Shown piece by piece: positions 1-7,929 of a stretch of 64,000 bases of DNA. Position 1 is the stretch's first letter, and every line of letters starts with the position of its first letter. The stretch is from Gracilibacillus alcaliphilus (GTDB lineage: Bacteria; Bacillota; Bacilli; Bacillales; Amphibacillaceae). Made by a program: the position numbers and the translations under genes. A model generated the notes under the pieces. That model saw nothing but the letters and a program-made list of their open reading frames with translations. It was not told the origin of the DNA and did not search any database. The DNA lies in the NCBI RefSeq assembly GCF_016909015.1, contig NZ_JAFBFA010000021.1, positions 1 through 64,000 on the forward strand, given 5' to 3'.

Positions 1-149
1 ATGATTGATTAAACTTGGTTAAGTATTTCAATCGTAGCATAGTCAATGGGACTTTTTGTGTACGAATTAATTATTTCATACACCAGAAAGTATATAATTT
101 TTTCGGCTCTAAAATATTTGTTGGGATATAGAAAAATTCAAAAAATAAA

Positions 150-219
150 ACACGACATCTCCTAATTTTGTTAGACTTTGTTTAGACCAATAAACCAAAA
201 ACAAAAGGGAGATGCGTGT
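150..219. repeat. Imperfect palindrome of about 70 bp
   Basis: The left arm at 150-172 and right arm at 200-219 are reverse complements apart from a one-base bulge after ACACG and a TAA/C difference. Both share the core CATCTCC / GGAGATG followed by TTTTGTT / AACAAAA. About 27 bases separate the arms. It could be a miniature element, the fused ends of a lost insertion sequence, or a hairpin in RNA. No transposase is nearby. Confidence 0.55.
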
Positions 220-262
220 AATTGAATTCTAACATTTCTTAGCCAAGATTAGAAGAGTTTAC

Positions 263-288
263 GAATCGATGATGACTTATCGTAGGGC
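263..288. repeat. 26-nt repeat, inverted copy at 12781-12806
   Basis: These 26 bases are identical to the reverse complement of 12781-12806. Looser similarity continues past 288 for about 15 bases. The two copies face each other across a 12.5-kb block holding ylqD to topA. Confidence 0.8.
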
Positions 289-344
289 ACTGACGGGAAA
301 TTGTCTGGTTTTTGACGCTTGTAGCCAAACAAAGGAATAGCATG

Positions 345-413
345 AGCTGAAGATCCACTTGAAAAAGTGTTCTTCTTATTCAAGTTAGCTGAAGCCATGC
401 CTGCGGAAAGCGA
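345..413 (+). repeat. Hairpin repeat family, copy A
   Basis: The copy begins with AGCTGAAGATCCA and ends with GGAAAGCGA, as in copy C (13275-13343) and, on the other strand, copy B (12654-12726). The central stem pairs 358-367 with 375-384, with one mismatch, around the 7-nt loop TGTTCTT. The stem bases differ from those of B and C while pairing is kept. Confidence 0.7.
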
Positions 414-497
414 CTTCTCGTAGCGGACATCTATCTTGGCTAAAAGGTAAAGGACTAAATGCTCTTCTAATTCGAAAACACTGACTCAATGCTTGCG

Positions 498-525
498 ATT
501 GGTTCATTTATACAAATGAACCAAT
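498..525. repeat. Perfect 12-bp inverted repeat with 4-nt loop
   Basis: ATTGGTTCATTT (498-509) is exactly complementary to 514-525 around the loop ATAC. No T-run follows on either side, so it does not look like an intrinsic terminator. It may be part of the repeat-rich gap or a protein-binding palindrome. Confidence 0.6.
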
Positions 526-599
526 ACGTAGGACAACTTGAGTTTTTATTAATGGTGATATATATGTTGCAGCTAAATCTTACACTTCTTGGCATGTAC

Positions 600-629
600 T
601 TGCATGATCAATAAAATACATGCTATTCT
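600..629 (+). promoter_or_regulatory. Possible sigma-A promoter for ylqD-rimM-trmD
   Basis: TTGCAT (600-605) and TATTCT (624-629) are 18 bases apart, about 55 bases before the ylqD start. The match to consensus is modest, and the surrounding sequence is AT-rich, so chance is possible. Confidence 0.3.
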
Positions 630-682
630 TTTAATAGATATGTTTATTCCTTGTGAGCATTAGGGGAGAGAGGCTGACAGAT

Positions 683-1069
683 ATGAAAATCATAAAAAAA
701 ATTCCAATAAAAAAAGTAGTAACAGATCATAGTAAAGAACAGTTAGCGGAAGAATATCAAATCAAGATCTTTAAACTGGAGCAAGAATGTGAACAGCTCA
801 AATTTGAACAAAAGAAAATGGAACAGCAGACGGTAGGAAAGAAAGAAGACATTGCAGCTAAATTCAGCAAACGTATTGCCAGTCGACAAGACCATATTAA
901 ATGGTATAAATATAAATTAGAACAACTGCAAGTTCTGCCATTAGGAAGCCAAGTTCAAGAGGGCGAAGTAGAGGCACTGATTGAAATTGAGGAAGGCATG
1001 AATTGGCAGGAAGTAATGGAAGAAAAGTCTATTACGATCAAAGATGGTATAATTACTAAAATTACATAA
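683..1069 (+). CDS. ylqD: YlqD family protein
   Basis: The product is a 128-residue protein of the YlqD family, whose biochemical role is not established. B. subtilis YlqD has about the same length and also sits just before rimM. The N-terminal half, roughly residues 20-65, is rich in E, K, Q and L and should form a coiled coil. The C-terminal part is a small beta-like segment (about 85-125). I chose ATG 683 because AGGGGAGAG lies upstream; an in-frame GTG at 653 would add 10 residues but has no ribosome binding site. It is followed 16 bases later by rimM, so the two are probably co-transcribed. Confidence 0.85.
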   Translation: MKIIKKIPIKKVVTDHSKEQLAEEYQIKIFKLEQECEQLKFEQKKMEQQTVGKKEDIAAKFSKRIASRQDHIKWYKYKLEQLQVLPLGSQVQEGEVEALIEIEEGMNWQEVMEEKSITIKDGIITKIT

Positions 1070-1085
1070 ATAGGAAGGTGGTACT

Positions 1086-1604
1086 GTGCGTATGGAATAT
1101 TTAAAGGTAGGAAAGATAGTAAATACCCATGGAATAAAAGGCGAAGTAAGGGTAATTCGTATTACAGATTTTGAAGAACGGTTTGAAATAGGAAATGTGC
1201 TTTGGATCAAAAAGAAAGATGAAGAGCAATTGCAGCAAGTAACCATTGACGGCCATCGCCTGCATAAAAATTTTGATCTATTGCATTTCGAAGGATGGAA
1301 TAATATTAACGACGTAGAGCCGTTTAAAGATTCCCTGCTTGTTATCAATAAAGAACAGTTAGCTGATTTAGCAGAAAATGAGTTCTATTATCATGAAATA
1401 GTCGGCTGTGAAGTAAAGACAACAGACGGTCTATGGATTGGCAAGGTAACAGAAATTCTCTCTCCTGGAGCGAATGATATATGGGTAGTGAAAGGGGAAG
1501 GAAAGCAGCATTTAATTCCCTATATCGAAGATGTCGTTAAACAAGTGGATGTAGAGAATGGCGAAATCACGATAGAACCAATGGAAGGACTATTAAACGA
1601 ATGA
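1086..1604 (+). CDS. rimM: Ribosome maturation factor RimM
   Basis: RimM binds ribosomal protein S19 and helps mature the head of the 30S subunit. The 172-residue product has the family N-terminal barrel (KVGKIVNTHGIKGEVRV, residues 7-23) and the C-terminal PRC-barrel (about 97-170) with FYYHEIVG, LSPGANDIWVV and LIPYIEDVV. The GTG at 1086 follows AGGAAGGTGG at good spacing and gives the family's usual lead-in; ATG 1092 is a possible alternative. Its last codons overlap the trmD start in an ATGA arrangement, a sign of translational coupling. Confidence 0.95.
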   Translation: MRMEYLKVGKIVNTHGIKGEVRVIRITDFEERFEIGNVLWIKKKDEEQLQQVTIDGHRLHKNFDLLHFEGWNNINDVEPFKDSLLVINKEQLADLAENEFYYHEIVGCEVKTTDGLWIGKVTEILSPGANDIWVVKGEGKQHLIPYIEDVVKQVDVENGEITIEPMEGLLNE

Positions 1605-2341
1605 AAATAGATATTTTGTCACTATTCCCAGAAATGTTTGCAGGTGTGCTGCAATCTTCTATCTTGAAGAAAGCGCAGGATTTAGGGGCTTTTCAGTATC
1701 AAATCACTAATTTTCGTGAGTTTACGGATAACAAACATAATAAAGTAGATGACTATCCCTATGGTGGAGGAGCCGGCATGGTGTTAATGCCTCAGCCTAT
1801 TTTCGATGCTGTTCACCAAATAGAGAAGATAACCAGCAAGCCGAGAGTAATCTTAATGTGCCCTCAAGGGGAACGATACAGCCAACAGAAGGCAGAGGAG
1901 CTCGCCAAAGAAGAACAGCTTATTTTTATTTGTGGTCATTATGAAGGCTATGATGAGCGAATTCGGACCGAACTGGTGACAGATGAGATATCGATCGGTG
2001 ATTATGTGTTAACAGGTGGTGAATTAGGGGCAATGGCAGTGATCGATAGTGTAGTTCGCCTGCTGCCAGGGGTATTAGGTAATGAGGCGTCTGCCGTACA
2101 AGACTCATTCTCTACTGGCCTGTTAGAACATCCTCATTACACAAGACCAGCCGATTTCAGAGGTATGAAGGTGCCTGAGGTATTGCTGTCAGGCAATCAT
2201 GCCCACATCGAGGAATGGCGTCGAAAAGAAGCTTTGAAACGAACTTATTTTCGCCGAGGGGATTTACTGGAAAATATCGATTTGACAGATCAAGAACAAG
2301 AATGGATAAAAGAATGGCAATCCTCACGAAATAATAGTTGA
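1601..2341 (+). CDS. trmD: tRNA (guanine-37-N1) methyltransferase TrmD
   Basis: TrmD methylates G37 of tRNAs next to the anticodon, using S-adenosylmethionine, and prevents +1 frameshifts. The product has 246 residues, normal for the family. The SPOUT trefoil-knot cofactor site is visible as CGHYEGYDERIR (about 110-121), then SIGDYVLTGGELGAM (about 131-145) and LLPGVLGN (about 153-160). The start overlaps the end of rimM by 4 bases. No terminator separates it from the rplS leader. Confidence 0.97.
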   Translation: MKIDILSLFPEMFAGVLQSSILKKAQDLGAFQYQITNFREFTDNKHNKVDDYPYGGGAGMVLMPQPIFDAVHQIEKITSKPRVILMCPQGERYSQQKAEELAKEEQLIFICGHYEGYDERIRTELVTDEISIGDYVLTGGELGAMAVIDSVVRLLPGVLGNEASAVQDSFSTGLLEHPHYTRPADFRGMKVPEVLLSGNHAHIEEWRRKEALKRTYFRRGDLLENIDLTDQEQEWIKEWQSSRNNS

Positions 2342-2394
2342 AATATCACTATGATTATGCTATATTGATATTTGTGCTTAAGTGAACGCTTAAG

Positions 2395-2455
2395 GTGAAT
2401 AAACGATGTTCCGCTGGCGTAATTAGAACGTTAAGAACATTGGTTTGGAAGGAGT
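2395..2455 (+). ncRNA. L19-type ribosomal protein leader upstream of rplS
   Basis: The region before rplS matches what I remember of the L19 leader RNA of low-GC Gram-positives, a short structured 5' UTR thought to bind L19 and regulate rplS. AACGATGTTC (2402-2411) can pair with GAACATTGGTT (2435-2445), closing a stem with an internal loop that includes TAATTAGAACG. The stem ends just before the rplS SD (AAGGAG). Family assignment is from memory; a covariance-model search would settle it. Confidence 0.65.
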
Positions 2456-2463
2456 GTAAGAGA

Positions 2464-2808
2464 ATGCAGAAATTAATCGAAGAAATTACAAAAGATCAAC
2501 TGAAAACTGATTTACCAGCATTCCGTGCCGGTGATACAGTGAAAGTTCACGTGAAGGTAGTTGAGGGTACTCGTGAGCGTATTCAGGTATTTGAAGGTGT
2601 TGTAATTAAACGACAAAACGGTGGAATTAGTGAAACATTTACAGTTCGTAAGATTTCTTACGGTGTAGGAGTGGAACGTACATTCCCATTGCATTCACCA
2701 CGAATTGATAAAATCGAAGTTAGCCGTCGCGGTAAAGTTCGTCGTGCTAAGCTTTATTATCTGCGTAAATTACGTGGTAAAGCTGCGCGTATCAAAGAAA
2801 TTCGCTAA
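2464..2808 (+). CDS. rplS: 50S ribosomal protein L19
   Basis: L19 lies at the 30S-50S interface of the ribosome. The 114-residue product is typical, with FRAGDTVKVHVKVVEG (about 20-35), GVVIKRQNGG and a basic C-terminal tail with RRGKVRRAKLYYLR. ATG 2464 follows GGAAGGAGTG at good spacing. An upstream in-frame GTG (2395) falls inside the leader RNA and is unlikely. A strong terminator follows at 2821-2851, so rplS probably ends the ylqD-rimM-trmD transcript, with the leader providing its own control. Confidence 0.97.
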   Translation: MQKLIEEITKDQLKTDLPAFRAGDTVKVHVKVVEGTRERIQVFEGVVIKRQNGGISETFTVRKISYGVGVERTFPLHSPRIDKIEVSRRGKVRRAKLYYLRKLRGKAARIKEIR

Positions 2809-2820
2809 TTATGTTGATGT

Positions 2821-2851
2821 AAAAGGAGCTTGAGCAGTCAGGCTCCTTTTT
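2821..2851 (+). terminator. Intrinsic terminator after rplS
   Basis: A perfect 9-bp stem AAAAGGAGC / GCTCCTTTT surrounds a 12-nt loop, and the 3' arm runs into a T-run. It lies 12 bases after the rplS stop. Confidence 0.85.
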
Positions 2852-3019
2852 ATCAATTTCAAAAGGACTAGCTTTAGTGCGACCTCTTTTACTGATATAA
2901 TGATGGAAACATCCGTGAATAGAGGATAATTATATTTCGTTCGTACGGTGCAAAAATTCTATACTTTCTATCATTTTTTTAATAATTGAGTAACCAAGGT
3001 GTAAAAGGAAGGAATCTTT

Positions 3020-3571
3020 ATGGCAGAGAAGAAGCAAGATTGGGTTGATTGGGTTAAAACCATTGTGATTACAGTGGGCATCATCTTCATCTTACGGATG
3101 TTTATTGCTATACCGATTGTTGTGGACGGCCCTTCTATGCTGCCGACATTGGTAGATAAGGACCGAGTGATTGTTAATAAAATAAGCTTAATGTTTAGTG
3201 AGCCTGACCGTTTTGATGTCGTTGTTTTTCATGCTACGGCTCAAGAAGATTATATCAAGCGAGTTATTGGCTTACCAGGCGACGCGATTGTTTATCAGGA
3301 TGATCAACTGTATGTCAATGGGGAGCCGGTTGCAGAGCCCTTTATTGAAGCAGAACGTGCGGATGAGCAATTTAATTATACCACTAATTTTTCTATGGCA
3401 GATATCCCTGGAAATGAAGAAGTTGTGCCAGAAGGGCATGTCTTTGTTCTAGGGGATAATCGTCCTGATTCAACAGACAGCAGGCATCTTGGATTTGTAC
3501 CAATTGATCAAATAGAAGGTATGGCCAGTTTCACATATTGGCCACTGAATCGCTTTGGGCTTGTGAGATAA
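3020..3571 (+). CDS. lepB: Type I signal peptidase
   Basis: Signal peptidase I cuts signal peptides from exported proteins at the outer face of the membrane. The 183-residue product has one N-terminal membrane segment (about residues 14-35), then the catalytic Ser39 in GPSMLPTL and the general base Lys80 in YIKRVIGLPGD. The conserved VLGDNRPDSTDSR box is near residue 150. The size is that of Bacillus SipS/SipT proteins. In B. subtilis no peptidase gene sits between rplS and ylqF, but other Bacillaceae have one here. The start has GGAAGG upstream. Confidence 0.93.
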   Translation: MAEKKQDWVDWVKTIVITVGIIFILRMFIAIPIVVDGPSMLPTLVDKDRVIVNKISLMFSEPDRFDVVVFHATAQEDYIKRVIGLPGDAIVYQDDQLYVNGEPVAEPFIEAERADEQFNYTTNFSMADIPGNEEVVPEGHVFVLGDNRPDSTDSRHLGFVPIDQIEGMASFTYWPLNRFGLVR

Positions 3572-3715
3572 TAGATCAAAACGAAGATATGACGGTGACA
3601 ATCCCATTGTTCTACTCTGAACTTAGATATAAAAATGTGTAAAACTCCTATGCATATCTATCAAAAATCAGTGAAAATCAAGGAGGAACCCTTGATATGA
3701 AAGGTTTTGTAAAAA

Positions 3716-4570
3716 ATGGTAATCCAGTGGTTTCCAGGTCATATGGCAAAGGCCAAAAGAGAAGTACAAGAAAAGTTAAAATTAGTCGACTTTGTGATTG
3801 AATTGGTCGATGCGAGAGCTCCATATTCCTCACAAAATCCACTATTACAACAAATACTAAATCAAAAACCGAAGATGATGGTATTGATGAAGAAAGACTT
3901 GGCAGATCCGGAGATGACGAACCGATGGCTTGCCCATTTTGCCGAACAAGGCATGATGGCCATTGCGGTAGATGTTAATCAGCGCCAAGATATTCAGCAT
4001 GTAATCATGACTGCGAAAGAAATGGCGCGGGAGAAAATGGAACGCCTTCAGAAGAAAGGTGTCCGCCCCCGACCAGCACGAGCTATGATTATCGGTATTC
4101 CAAACGTCGGGAAATCGACCCTAATTAACCGTCTGGCACAAAAAAAGATAGCAAAAACAGGCAATAAGCCGGGAGTTACTAAGAACCAGCAATGGATCAA
4201 GGTGAAAAAAGATTTTGAATTGTTAGACACACCTGGTATTTTGTGGCCGAAATTTGAAGAGGAAATGGTTGGTCTGCGTTTAGCTGCGATTGGTACGATT
4301 AAGGATCAATTGCTGCCAAAAGAAGATGTAGCTGCTTTTATCATCCAATACATGCAAACCGTCTATCCGGATAAGCTGCAGGAAAGGTACGATATAACAG
4401 CAGCACAATCGGAAATGGTTGTAGTCTTCGAGGCGATCGGCAGCAAACGAGGCTGTTTAGAAGCTGGTGGTTCGGTTAATTATGAGAAAACCGCAGAAGT
4501 GATTTTACAAGATATTCGAAGTGGACATTTTGGCGAACTAACATTGGAACAGCCAAATGAAACAGTATGA
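3716..4570 (+). CDS. rbgA: Ribosome biogenesis GTPase RbgA (YlqF)
   Basis: RbgA is a circularly permuted GTPase needed for late assembly of the 50S subunit. The N-terminus IQWFPGHMAKAKREV is the family signature. The G motifs come in permuted order: a G4-like MKKD (about residue 58), then G1 GIPNVGKST (about 126-134), G2 PGVT and G3 DTPG. The G4 box usually reads NKxD; here the Asn position is Met. ATG 3716 has no good SD. The strong AAGGAGG at 3681-3687 instead precedes an out-of-frame ATG at 3697, with a run of six A's just before 3716. The 284-residue length is normal. A terminator follows. Confidence 0.93.
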   Translation: MVIQWFPGHMAKAKREVQEKLKLVDFVIELVDARAPYSSQNPLLQQILNQKPKMMVLMKKDLADPEMTNRWLAHFAEQGMMAIAVDVNQRQDIQHVIMTAKEMAREKMERLQKKGVRPRPARAMIIGIPNVGKSTLINRLAQKKIAKTGNKPGVTKNQQWIKVKKDFELLDTPGILWPKFEEEMVGLRLAAIGTIKDQLLPKEDVAAFIIQYMQTVYPDKLQERYDITAAQSEMVVVFEAIGSKRGCLEAGGSVNYEKTAEVILQDIRSGHFGELTLEQPNETV

Positions 4571-4578
4571 CCAGCGGT

Positions 4579-4620
4579 AAAATAAAGGAGCTGTCTTAGT
4601 AACAGCTTCTTTATTTTTTT
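4579..4620 (+). terminator. Intrinsic terminator after rbgA
   Basis: AAATAAAG-AGCTGT pairs with ACAGCT-CTTTATTT, with one mismatch, around a short loop. A long T-run follows. It lies only about 10 bases past the rbgA stop. Confidence 0.85.
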
Positions 4621-4650
4621 GTTTTTGTGACGATAATAGAAGAAATGGGG

Positions 4651-5418
4651 ATGATAGCATTGTCAACGAAATGGACGATTGCCGAAATAAAAAGTTATTT
4701 GTCAAAAGAAACGGTAGAAGCAGCTATTTTGGAACAATTACATAATGATGAGCGTAAGGGAGTACAGCAGCTGTTAAGCCAATATGACAAACGACAAGCA
4801 CAACTCCAGGCACTATGGCTTCGATATGAGCAAATGAGCCAATTTGAGCAGAGATGCTGGAAGGCAGGGATGAAATATATTGCGGGAGTAGATGAAGTGG
4901 GGAGAGGACCATTAGCCGGGCCTGTGGCGGCAGCAGCAGTTGTCCTGCCAGCTGATTTTCAGTTGATAGGCCTAGATGACTCTAAAAAACTTTCTAAAAA
5001 ACAACGAGAAACCTTTTATCAATACATCAAAGAGCATGCCATTGATTATCAAATAACCATGATAGATGCAGAAACAATTGATCAAATCAATATCTTAAAT
5101 GCCTCTAAACAGGCCATGTACCAAGCAATCAAGCAATTAGATAAGGTCGAACATGTGTTAATCGATGCCGTTCAGCTTGAACAGCTTGCTGTAACACAGG
5201 AATCAATTATCAAAGGAGATCAAAAAAGCATCTCTATTGCAGCTGCTAGTGTGATGGCTAAAGTAACCAGAGATAGATATATGGAGGAACTGCATCAGCA
5301 ATTCCCAGCCTATCACTTTGATCAGAACAGCGGATATGGAACACGTCATCATCTGGAAGCTATTCGAACATATGGTACAACTCCTTATCACCGGAGCAGC
5401 TTTCTAAAATCACTTTAA
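4651..5418 (+). CDS. rnhB: Ribonuclease HII
   Basis: RNase HII removes ribonucleotides and RNA primers from RNA-DNA hybrids. The active-site block GVDEVGRGPLAGP (Asp and Glu, near residues 80-92), LDDSKKLS, the later acidic residue in VLIDAVQLE and the SIIKGDQKS block are all visible. From ATG 4651 the product has 255 residues, like B. subtilis RnhB. TTG 4660 has a better-spaced GGGGATGA and is a real alternative; GTG 4627 is less likely. It follows the rbgA terminator, so it probably has its own promoter, which I could not pick out. Confidence 0.93.
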   Translation: MIALSTKWTIAEIKSYLSKETVEAAILEQLHNDERKGVQQLLSQYDKRQAQLQALWLRYEQMSQFEQRCWKAGMKYIAGVDEVGRGPLAGPVAAAAVVLPADFQLIGLDDSKKLSKKQRETFYQYIKEHAIDYQITMIDAETIDQINILNASKQAMYQAIKQLDKVEHVLIDAVQLEQLAVTQESIIKGDQKSISIAAASVMAKVTRDRYMEELHQQFPAYHFDQNSGYGTRHHLEAIRTYGTTPYHRSSFLKSL

Positions 5419-5479
5419 GAGGGTATTCACACATCTACTTTTTGAACACAAAATGGAGAACAGAAAGGAGGAGGTAGCA

Positions 5480-7657
5480 GTGGTGCAAATGCAGCGATTT
5501 TCCTCTTCATTGCCAACCAATAATATTAGGCAGGTCAATCAGGGCAGCACTTTGCGTCCAGGTCAATTACTTACTGGCAAGGTATTAGAATTATACCCTA
5601 ACCAGCGGGCTCTAATTGAGCTTGGAGGTACCAAAACGCTGGCACGAATTGAAACGGCATTATCAGCCAAGCATAACTATCTCTTTCAGGTTACATCTAC
5701 AGACAATCTGTTAAGCTTGAAGAAAATAGGCGAGATTCCTGCCACGAGGGCAGAATCATTGAGTGCCACACTGTTACGGGATTTAGGGATGCCAGCTAAC
5801 CATACGGCTCTTAAAACGTTTATTCAGCAGCTGGTTAACAATAACATCCCTTTTACGATCAGAGATGCCCAACAAATCGCCCAAATATTGGATCAATTTG
5901 GGTCTGTTCCTGCCAATCGGGACCTTTTGTTTCAAATGGTTCAACAGCAATTGCCGATTTCTGCAGAGGTCTTTCAAAGCTTGCGTGCAGCACAAACTAG
6001 TTCTTTTAGGGAACAAATTACACAGCTGCAGCAGCAATTAAATCTGCAGGCTAATCAGCGAGGAGTCGGACAACAACTAGCTCAGCAATTGGCACTGTTT
6101 CAATCTTTGCCCAATACACAGGCACAGCAAGCCTTACAGCAACTGGTGAAAAGCAACTTTTCTCTGCTTCAGCTAATAGTAGCGCAGGCAGATGGTCAGC
6201 AATCTACACTTATTAGTCAGCTTGCCGCTGGAAATCTGCCGGCTGCACAAGACATCGAGACACTGCTTGCACGTCTGAATCAAGTATTACAGCAACAGCT
6301 GCCGCTAAAGAACAATCATCGTCAAGTACTAAGTCATTTTATTGAACGGCTTGAAAGTGCAGGAAATCAAACAATGATGCTGCCAGTGATGAAGCAACAG
6401 GTATTCAATCATTCAGTCCTTTTGAGCGTGACTAATGCCTTGTCTGCTTCTGATCGCCAACAATTACAGCAATGGCTTCAGACCGCTAATACTTCACAGG
6501 TACAAAATCAACAAGCGATATCATTGTTAAAGCAGCTGCATGCTGTGCAATTATCAGAAACTGATCAACAAGTATTACGATCGTTTGTGATGCAGGCAGA
6601 TCAAATATATCCGGCCGCTCTTAGCCAAAAAGACAGATTTGTTCACTTATGGAAGTCATTTAATCAAATCAGTGGGATAAGAGATGAAGCAAAAATTGCC
6701 AACCTTGGCCAGCCTGATACAACCAATATATCTCGTTTATTAGCATTGTTATCAGATCGTTTATTTAGCCAGCACTCTATATTTGATCAGTCATCGATTG
6801 CTGCAGCAGTATCAAGAACACAAGCAGACACTGTTCAATCCGTGATTCAGCGAGTTGGCCAAGTTTTACAAGGCATACACCAGAATTTATCAGTAACGGA
6901 TCGCCAGATATTTGAGCAATGGTTTACTCAAGCAACGGCTAACACAGGGCAAAATCAACAAATTGCTGCGGTACTGAAGCAATGGGCAGTACAGCATGCC
7001 AATCAACAATTCATCGCTCAGCAGCTGCAGACGGCTTTAGGCGATCAGCAGACTGTTACAAAAGAGCAGCTGGTACAAATGATACGAACGGCTCTGCAGC
7101 TGTCGGATACCCATGCACCTACTGATCGTGAACAAGCAGCACAGTCCGTAAAGCAGCAATTATTGACGATTCAACAGCAGCAGCCAGACTTAGCTGCGAA
7201 TAATGTACAACGTCTGATACACAGTTTGACTGGTTTACAGCTAAATATGGTGCAAACCGAACAAAGTATGCTTCATATCCCTGTTCAGATACCAGGGGAA
7301 CGTCTCGGGCTGGTGGAAGATATCAATATTCAGTTTGAAGGGAAACAGTCATCAGATGCTGAAATGATTGATGCAGATTATTGCCGGATTTTATTTCATT
7401 TACAGCTGCACCATATTGGAGAAACCATCATGGCTATGTCTATTCAGAAACGAGTTGTACATCTAACGATTTATAATGAAAATCCGGCGGTTACGTCATT
7501 GGTAGAACAATTTAAGCCGATGTTAAAAACCAAATTGTCAGAGCTTGACTATCACCTTTCCAGTGTTACACACAAACCGATCAATGAAGTGGAGAAGCCT
7601 GGTCGTCACGAGAATCAGACTATATCAAGCAATGAAGGGATTGACTATCGGATATGA
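5480..7657 (+). CDS. ylqG: FliK-like hook-length-control family protein (YlqG-like)
   Basis: This large glutamine-rich protein holds the place of B. subtilis ylqG. Its C-terminal ~100 residues (LHIPVQIPGERLGLVEDI and on) resemble the globular end of flagellar hook-length-control proteins. The middle is a long, low-complexity helical region rich in Q, L and A. At about 725 residues it is well above the roughly 500 of B. subtilis YlqG. GTG 5480 is preferred because AAAGGAGGAGG lies 8 bases upstream; ATG 5453 has no SD. Its last codons overlap ylqH by 4 bases. The pair looks like detached copies of flagellar export parts; function is unknown. Confidence 0.75.
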   Translation: MVQMQRFSSSLPTNNIRQVNQGSTLRPGQLLTGKVLELYPNQRALIELGGTKTLARIETALSAKHNYLFQVTSTDNLLSLKKIGEIPATRAESLSATLLRDLGMPANHTALKTFIQQLVNNNIPFTIRDAQQIAQILDQFGSVPANRDLLFQMVQQQLPISAEVFQSLRAAQTSSFREQITQLQQQLNLQANQRGVGQQLAQQLALFQSLPNTQAQQALQQLVKSNFSLLQLIVAQADGQQSTLISQLAAGNLPAAQDIETLLARLNQVLQQQLPLKNNHRQVLSHFIERLESAGNQTMMLPVMKQQVFNHSVLLSVTNALSASDRQQLQQWLQTANTSQVQNQQAISLLKQLHAVQLSETDQQVLRSFVMQADQIYPAALSQKDRFVHLWKSFNQISGIRDEAKIANLGQPDTTNISRLLALLSDRLFSQHSIFDQSSIAAAVSRTQADTVQSVIQRVGQVLQGIHQNLSVTDRQIFEQWFTQATANTGQNQQIAAVLKQWAVQHANQQFIAQQLQTALGDQQTVTKEQLVQMIRTALQLSDTHAPTDREQAAQSVKQQLLTIQQQQPDLAANNVQRLIHSLTGLQLNMVQTEQSMLHIPVQIPGERLGLVEDINIQFEGKQSSDAEMIDADYCRILFHLQLHHIGETIMAMSIQKRVVHLTIYNENPAVTSLVEQFKPMLKTKLSELDYHLSSVTHKPINEVEKPGRHENQTISSNEGIDYRI

Positions 7658-7929
7658 AAGAGGAAATCTATCGTAAACGAGCAGCAGCATTACAGTATGA
7701 TGTTACAAGAGAGCAGAGCCCAAAAGTCACGGCCGCAGGGAAGGGGTATGTCGCTGAAGAAATTATCGAACGAGCAAAGGCGAACCATATTCCCATTCAA
7801 TCAGACCCTTCATTGGTAGCCTTGTTATCTGAGCTGAATATAAATGAAGAGATTCCAGAAGAATTGTATCAAGCTGTAGCAGAGGTATTCGCCTACATCT
7901 ATCAGATTGATAAAAATGTTCCGAAATAA
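7654..7929 (+). CDS. ylqH: FlhB C-terminal-domain homologue (YlqH)
   Basis: The 91-residue protein resembles only the cytoplasmic C-terminal domain of the export-switch protein FlhB (EscU/YscU family). Shared features are AAALQYD near residue 10 and the C-terminal EEIPEELYQAVAEVFAYIYQ. The self-cleavage motif NPTH found in true FlhB is replaced by TAAGKG, and there are no membrane segments. It is translationally coupled to ylqG. In B. subtilis the same two genes sit here, outside the fla/che operon. It may assist export or switching, but its role is not known. Confidence 0.85.
   Translation: MKEEIYRKRAAALQYDVTREQSPKVTAAGKGYVAEEIIERAKANHIPIQSDPSLVALLSELNINEEIPEELYQAVAEVFAYIYQIDKNVPK

Larger units (their letters stand above)
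1..682. other. Non-coding stretch before ylqD with repeats and hairpins
   Basis: No convincing gene is present in these 682 bases. The stretch holds an imperfect palindrome (150-219), a 26-nt segment repeated in inverted orientation near 12.8 kb (263-288), a copy of the hairpin repeat family (345-413) and a perfect 12-bp hairpin (498-525). A weak promoter-like pair lies at 600-629. In B. subtilis khpA (ylqC) directly precedes ylqD; here it would have to lie before the window. Confidence 0.6.

Noticed and set aside
941..1348. Minus-strand frames within the plus-strand genes throughout the window
   Set aside because: They are antisense shadows of recognised genes without SD sites or known domains.
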